A stretch of 64,000 nt of DNA from Synechococcus sp. KORDI-100. GTDB lineage: Bacteria > Cyanobacteriota > Cyanobacteriia > PCC-6307 > Cyanobiaceae. Made by a program: the position numbers and the translations under genes. The stretch spans positions 558,001-622,000 of the forward strand of contig NZ_CP006269.1 in NCBI RefSeq assembly GCF_000737535.1, in the 5' to 3' direction. The notes under the pieces are model-generated. The model ran no database searches. It was not told where the DNA came from and saw only the letters and a program-made list of their open reading frames with translations. Position 1 is the stretch's first letter. Every line of letters starts with the position of its first letter. Below are positions 63,503 to 64,000 of the stretch, piece after piece.

Positions 63503-64000
63503 TCAGCTAATTTTTGCTGTATCCATGGATTCGAACGCCTGGGAGACGCTTTTGAAGTTGAAGCCCATGCTTCTCAGTGCGTGCCAGAAATGACCTTGAA
63601 GGAAGAAGAAGGCTAAGTAAAAGTGTGTGTTGGCAAGCCATGCCCTTGCCGTATGACCACCACCAATAACCGATGCGGTGTCACTGAAATAGGGTGAAAA
63701 AGCAAAATTGAGTTTGAGTGCCTCCCCATAAAATTCAACTGGATAAATCGTTGTATTTTGTGCACACCAAATACTCGTCACAAAGCCCATCAGGGCGATT
63801 CCAGCGAGGGAATAGGACAGGATGGCCTCACCAGAATAAATCAACACCTTTTTGAAGGGTCCAAAGGGTGTCGTGACAATGTGCCAGACGCCGCCGATGG
63901 TGAGAATGAATGCCAGAACGGCATGGCCGCCCATCACATCTTCCAGACTGTTGATCGTGAGGAAATGGGTCTGATAACCCCAGACCATGCCCAAATCTAT
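63503..64000 (-). CDS. isiA: iron-stress chlorophyll-binding protein IsiA (CP43'), C-terminal part
   Basis: Partial gene: the frame is open to the right edge, so only the last ~165 residues are seen. The sequence has Pcb/CP43-type helices with chlorophyll-ligand histidines: QTHFLTINSLEDVMGGHAVLAFILTIGGVWHIVTTPFGPFKKVLIYSGEAILSYSLAGIALMGFV, then ANTHFYLAFFFLQGHFWHALRSMGFNFK. A Pcb/IsiA identity is sure; the company of flavodoxin favours IsiA over a constitutive Pcb. IsiA forms antenna rings around photosystem I under iron limitation. The terminator at 63455-63480 ends the gene. Confidence 0.85.
   Translation of the reverse strand: MDLGMVWGYQTHFLTINSLEDVMGGHAVLAFILTIGGVWHIVTTPFGPFKKVLIYSGEAILSYSLAGIALMGFVTSIWCAQNTTIYPVEFYGEALKLNFAFSPYFSDTASVIGGGHTARAWLANTHFYLAFFFLQGHFWHALRSMGFNFKSVSQAFESMDTAKIS

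Overview
The window reads as chromosomal DNA of a marine picocyanobacterium, most likely Synechococcus subcluster 5.1. The evidence is photosystem II genes (psbO, psbA), carotenoid and plastoquinone/tocopherol enzymes, ferredoxin-dependent glutamate synthase, several cyanobacterium-only families (DUF3177, DUF2555, DUF1997, Ycf20, Ycf66-like) and tightly packed, moderately GC-rich genes. I could not search databases, so names rest on motifs and recalled families. The strain is not assigned.

Layout. 1-14 kb: edge of trmB, a FIST-domain protein, ileS, a Ycf66-like protein with a nine-unit repeat, tRNA-Leu, crtR, gatC with a creatininase-family gene, a queuosine-precursor transporter-like gene, mpg with a transposase remnant in front of it, pyrB, a type II NADH dehydrogenase and Ycf20. 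14-22 kb: tRNA-Ala, DUF2555-coaBC, psbO, sat, ftsH, a KDPG-aldolase-like gene, a basic-tailed small protein and aroC. 22-26 kb: a surface-glycan-like pair (methyltransferase-like plus heptosyltransferase-like), a catabolic-type acetolactate synthase and a cupin. 26.2-29.7 kb: a visibly AT-richer block with a membrane protein carrying silicon-transporter signature motifs (EGxQ, GRQ), and modABC. 29.8-43.5 kb: psbA (D1:2 type), two radical-SAM proteins, CPBP protease, clpS, dapL, rne-rnhB, pheA, MPBQ methyltransferase and a Lon-N-domain protein. 43.6-48.4 kb: the str operon (rpsL-rpsG-fusA-tufA-rpsJ). 48.4-56.5 kb: IscA/HesB-like, NAGPA-type glycosidase, gltB, yciI, lipA and tRNA-Pro. 56.8-64 kb: a second AT-richer block that looks like an iron-limitation island.

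How the pieces work together. The island at the right end carries an SLH/OprB porin and a Crp-family regulator transcribed divergently from a region with two mirrored Fur-like elements. It continues with flavodoxin (isiB), a thioredoxin-reductase-like flavoprotein lacking a canonical NADPH motif, an alpha/beta-hydrolase-fold protein whose nucleophile serine appears replaced, several small unknown proteins, and the 3' end of an IsiA/CP43'-type chlorophyll protein. Its content recalls the iron-stress isiABC genes of other cyanobacteria.

Most notable: the five-helix SIT-like protein at 26242-26835. Marine Synechococcus cells are known to accumulate silicon, but no transporter is generally assigned to them. 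Its first helix is encoded in frame upstream but lacks a normal start codon, unless one base is added to an A-run next to a nearby ATG.
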